Shown: positions 60,682-64,000 of the stretch, piece after piece
Layout of the letters: each line of letters begins with the position of its first letter
How positions within the stretch are numbered: the first letter of the stretch is position 1
Source: Xiphydria camelus
Taxonomy: Eukaryota; Arthropoda; Insecta; Hymenoptera; Xiphydriidae
Assembly: GCA_963678675.1 (NCBI GenBank)
Contig: OY783199.1
Location: 1,371,501 to 1,435,500, forward strand
Reading direction: 5' to 3'
Length of the DNA stretch: 64,000 nucleotides
Notes under the pieces: generated by a model
What the model saw: only the letters and a program-made list of their open reading frames with translations
The model's database searches: none
What the model was told of the DNA's origin: nothing
Program-made: the position numbers and the translations under genes

Positions 60682-63600
60682 TTTTACACTGTGTTTCAGA
60701 ATTTTACTACGTAACACATATATAAATCACTGTTTTACTTATAAAATCACAAATACTAAAATTTGACTTGTAAACAAAAATCACTCCTCATTCACTGACT
60801 CCGTTTCAAGTACCTTTAACCGCCATACAGGTTTGCCAATATAAATTATCTCGAGTCTCAATTTTCCCTAGGAGGAGAGAAACAAATTCCTAGCAGTCTA
60901 ACGTCGTTCTTTTATAGTGAGATAGATGGCGGTGCTATGGTATTCTTATAATTTTTCAAATGAAAATTCTTTTTTGTTATTGTGTTAATTAGTTTTTCTC
61001 AGTTTCGTTAAAAATTATATTATTTATTCTCGAAATTCCTTGTTTTTTCCATCTTTGATTTTCTGCAGCTAAAACTATTTTCGTCGTCCATCCCCCCTGC
61101 CTCTCCACATTTATCTTTAACCGGAGTTACCCTGTATTTTTGTAAATTGATTTAACTTAGCAATATTGTGAAATGTTTTGTAACGTGTCAATAAATATTT
61201 GTGATAAAATCAAAGCGCAGAAATGAGTATAAATATAAATAGGTACTTTGTGTGGTAATCTTAGAACTTACTAATATTTTCCACTGCAATAATTACTTTA
61301 GAGATCCCCCGAAGGTTTGCTTTAATAGAAAAAACTTGATCTAGAAAATCGGGCTCTGTATATGGATAGAGGTCCCTCATTCTTTCTTTAATTACGAATA
61401 GCCGCGAGTAAAGCAATGGTGCCATTACTCGACACGGCCCTGACTTGGTTTCACGGGCGAGGGCCTTTCAACTCAATCCGAGTCCCGTACAGTCTCTCGT
61501 AAGGTGTGGTTCTCGTAGTCTTGACCAGAAATATGTTTGTCCCGAATCAACAAGTATCCGAAGTCGCGCCATCGAAAACCTAATCGGCATTTAAACGCAG
61601 TGGCTTTAAATGATTCCTCGAAAACGTGAAATAGTTTAAAATTTACGAACTAAACGAGATATTTGCGGTAAAAGTAAAATAGCGTGGCGTCCAGCGAGAA
61701 ACTTTTTATCAAATACAATAAAAATCTGAGGCGTCCCCGTTAATCCCTTCTTACCGACGAGAAAGGAAGAAGGAAGTGAGTTATCGAAGCTTCCGAACTT
61801 TTATCATTCTGTGATCGGATGAGTATTTTCACCTATACTTGATATAGTTATTGTTGATTAATACTTTGGTGAGGTAACCAAACTTATAAAGGATACAAAG
61901 GAACAACATATTTTCGAGGTATCCTGACTTATATGGAATACAAAAGCGAGAAGTGCTCCGAGTGATATTCCGAATCAAACGGTCGTTTGACATGAGTGCG
62001 CGGCGGGATTCAAATTTCTCTTTTCGACAGCCAAACAGGAATATGGGGAAGTGTAATGATATTTTAAAAACTGGTAAGTAAATTCATCATACAGTTACCA
62101 ATAAAATCTTTTAAAATTAAATGGACATGCTAAGAATTTGAATTGCATTAATGTCTCATTAGTTAACGCGTCCGATCAATTGAGAAATAGTGTTTTTTAC
62201 ATCAACTTTAATTTATTATATTTCAAAAATAGAGAAACGTTAATGGAAGCGTAATAGATGTGTCGGTATTTCCATCAAAATTAGAATTATCACCCCCATT
62301 CTGGGAAAGGTTCAGGTATATCGATTGCTGGCTTATCACGCGGACTATATCAAATAATGATCAACTATGTCAGCCATCGTCGGTTGGAACCTAATTATAT
62401 TTTACAAAAATAATTGTGATAGCTCATCATTAGACTTATATTTATAATGGAGAAGAGTTACGAAAGAGTTAATTGAGGGAAAGGAGGGGGGATGGATGAC
62501 AAATTGTCCACTACACTCACATAACGTGACTGTGTGATATTGGTATATTCCTTTCCAGGTATTGACTTAATTAAATAGAGCATTCTGCGAGGCTGTTGAT
62601 TAAGGGCCGCTCGTCATTCATTATTATAAGCGTCGAGGAAAAAAATGTAGCGAATTAACGAAAGTATTGCGATACCTATTTGAAGCGCAAGTGAGCGCGG
62701 TACAGCGTTGGAACTTCCAGCATTTTTAGGATCGCGAGGTATTCGATCGTTACGGTTTTTCAAATTTTCATTGGCCATCGCTTTTTGGGTGTAACAATAA
62801 AATGACGCGGAGTTACGCGGTAACTAATCGAAGTAAATCTGTGAAATTATCGTCTATCGAAAATGTCTCGCGATAAAAAAACATTCACGGAAAATCTCTT
62901 TACGAAAGAGATAGTTACACAACCTAAATAATTTCGACTAGAAGGCAACGCGTTATCATTCAGACGGTTAGGTATTTGACGCGATAAAGAACACTTTATT
63001 TCCTTCTCTATGAGCTTTATCACGATCGACCAAACTTAACACCTAAGTAATAGGACATCGCACCGAAGTACGGGGAAAATATTATAGCCACGGTTACCAT
63101 GACGACGTATTCGCCAAATACTGAGACAAGTCAATGACCGTCGATTTCCACAAAAAGGATTTACTTCTCACTCTCGCGTACTTTTCTACCGTTTCGCGTG
63201 GACTCTTTTTCGTATCAGCGGGAACGTTTCCCCGCCGTTATACCAGTCATCGATACGTTTTTCAATCGGCGTTCGCTGACGAGGCGTATCTGTGTGACGC
63301 ATTTTACTTCGTCGTATTAGGCAGACGCGCGCGAATCGTCGACATTCACGTGCCCTCGCGCGTTCAACGTAACTTAATCGCGATGGAAAACGTAAAAAAA
63401 CCATCGTCAAGGCGTGCGTGTGATCGCATACCAAAGAACCCGCCGCAAATACCGTGAGCAAAGCCTTGTACCCGTTTCTGTAAACAATGAAACACCGGGG
63501 TAATTGCTTCTGTCTGCACTTTTCACGGGGCTCCATGATCTCATTCGATCGTGGATGCGCAAGTAGATTACATAGAAGCGAATTCTTTGGATTGCTCGTA

Positions 63601-64000
63601 CTTTGCGAGGCATGACCGTTCAAGAGAAGGGGGGTAACAAGAGGAAGAAGGAGCCTAAGAGTGGAATATCGGATGGTACAGGTTCCATGTCCACATGGTA
63701 CGCACCTATTTCTCCTTCCACTTAACTATGTAGTCGATCCGAGGCCTTAGAAAAAGACGGAGAACGGTGACCGAAGTATTCGTTCTCTTTTGCGGCCTTG
63801 CGGTTCCTGCCTCATCGTATACACGAAGAAGCATATGGCGAATACTCCAATTTTTTACATATGGAGTTACGAATGTGGTTCTAGTTTTTTTTTTTTTCAA
63901 TCAAGTCAGCCTCCCGATTTTTACTCCATCGCTCATGTATGTGCAGTGGGTTCTATAGGTTTCGAAAGCACGTCCCTCGTCTTGTATAGAACTCCACTGC
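60682..64000. other. 5' flank of the RhoGAP gene and intergenic DNA
   Basis: The first ~250 bases presumably hold the RhoGAP 5' UTR and promoter. Beyond that I see no recognisable gene. Overlapping frames on both strands at 63134-63623 (107 and 145 codons) have no known motif. AT-rich with patches of higher GC near 63,200-63,450. Confidence 0.5.

Noticed and set aside
63134..63623. Overlapping frames of 107 (+) and 145 (-) codons
   Set aside because: Mutual shadows in a GC-richer patch; no recognisable motif, no poly(A) signal close by, no splice partners.
1..64000. tRNA and rRNA genes
   Set aside because: Scanned by eye for GTTCGA-type B boxes and conserved rRNA segments; matches found lack the rest of the structure. 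A covariance-model search would be decisive.

Overview
The window is nuclear DNA of an insect, most likely a hymenopteran (this is inference). It carries single-copy animal genes with introns of 80-110 bases in several loci, AT-rich introns and flanks, GC-rich promoter stretches, AATAAA polyadenylation signals and microsatellites. There are no bacterial-style operons. I joined exons by hand from GT-AG (one GC-AG) junctions; every multi-exon model closes in frame.

Layout. 1-13,106: no recognised gene; it holds a long near-perfect fold-back hairpin (8554-8784) and the 3' flank of a Nova/pasilla splicing factor with a dense YCAY cluster. 13,107-20,727 (-): Nova/pasilla, three KH domains, starting in a CpG-rich promoter. 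24,370-26,097: a tandem array of ~180-bp dimeric units, two of which carry a 129-bp inverted-repeat element. 26,368-28,601 (+): molybdopterin synthase small subunit, then the large subunit fused to an MBIP domain (an ATAC histone acetyltransferase component), with an intronic stop and poly(A) signal that could release the enzyme alone. 32,212-33,136 (-): an F-box protein, head-to-head with TTLL5 (33,679-43,619, +), a 14-exon tubulin glutamylase. TTLL5's 5.5-kb third intron contains an intronless leucine-rich-repeat gene on the opposite strand and a weaker 90-residue candidate. 43,620-47,834: no gene seen.

47,835-48,922 (+): SGF11/ATXN7L3, the SAGA deubiquitinase adaptor. 50,293-52,582 (-): the ER ubiquitin ligase HRD1/synoviolin. 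It shares an ~800-bp divergent upstream region with a Speedy/RINGO CDK activator (53,387-54,577, +), which converges on an ARHGAP11A/RhoGAP54D-type RhoGAP (56,012-60,681, -). 60,682-64,000: no gene recognised.

These genes do not form one pathway. Real links are local: the Mocs2A/Mocs2B subunit pair, head-to-head promoters (F-box/TTLL5, HRD1/Speedy), a nested gene, and two chromatin co-activator subunits (MBIP for ATAC, SGF11 for SAGA) about 20 kb apart. The least ordinary items are the 95-bp fold-back hairpin, the MOCS2B/MOCS2B-MBIP isoform switch, the satellite with embedded element, the duplicated SGF11 exon fragment, and Speedy in an insect.
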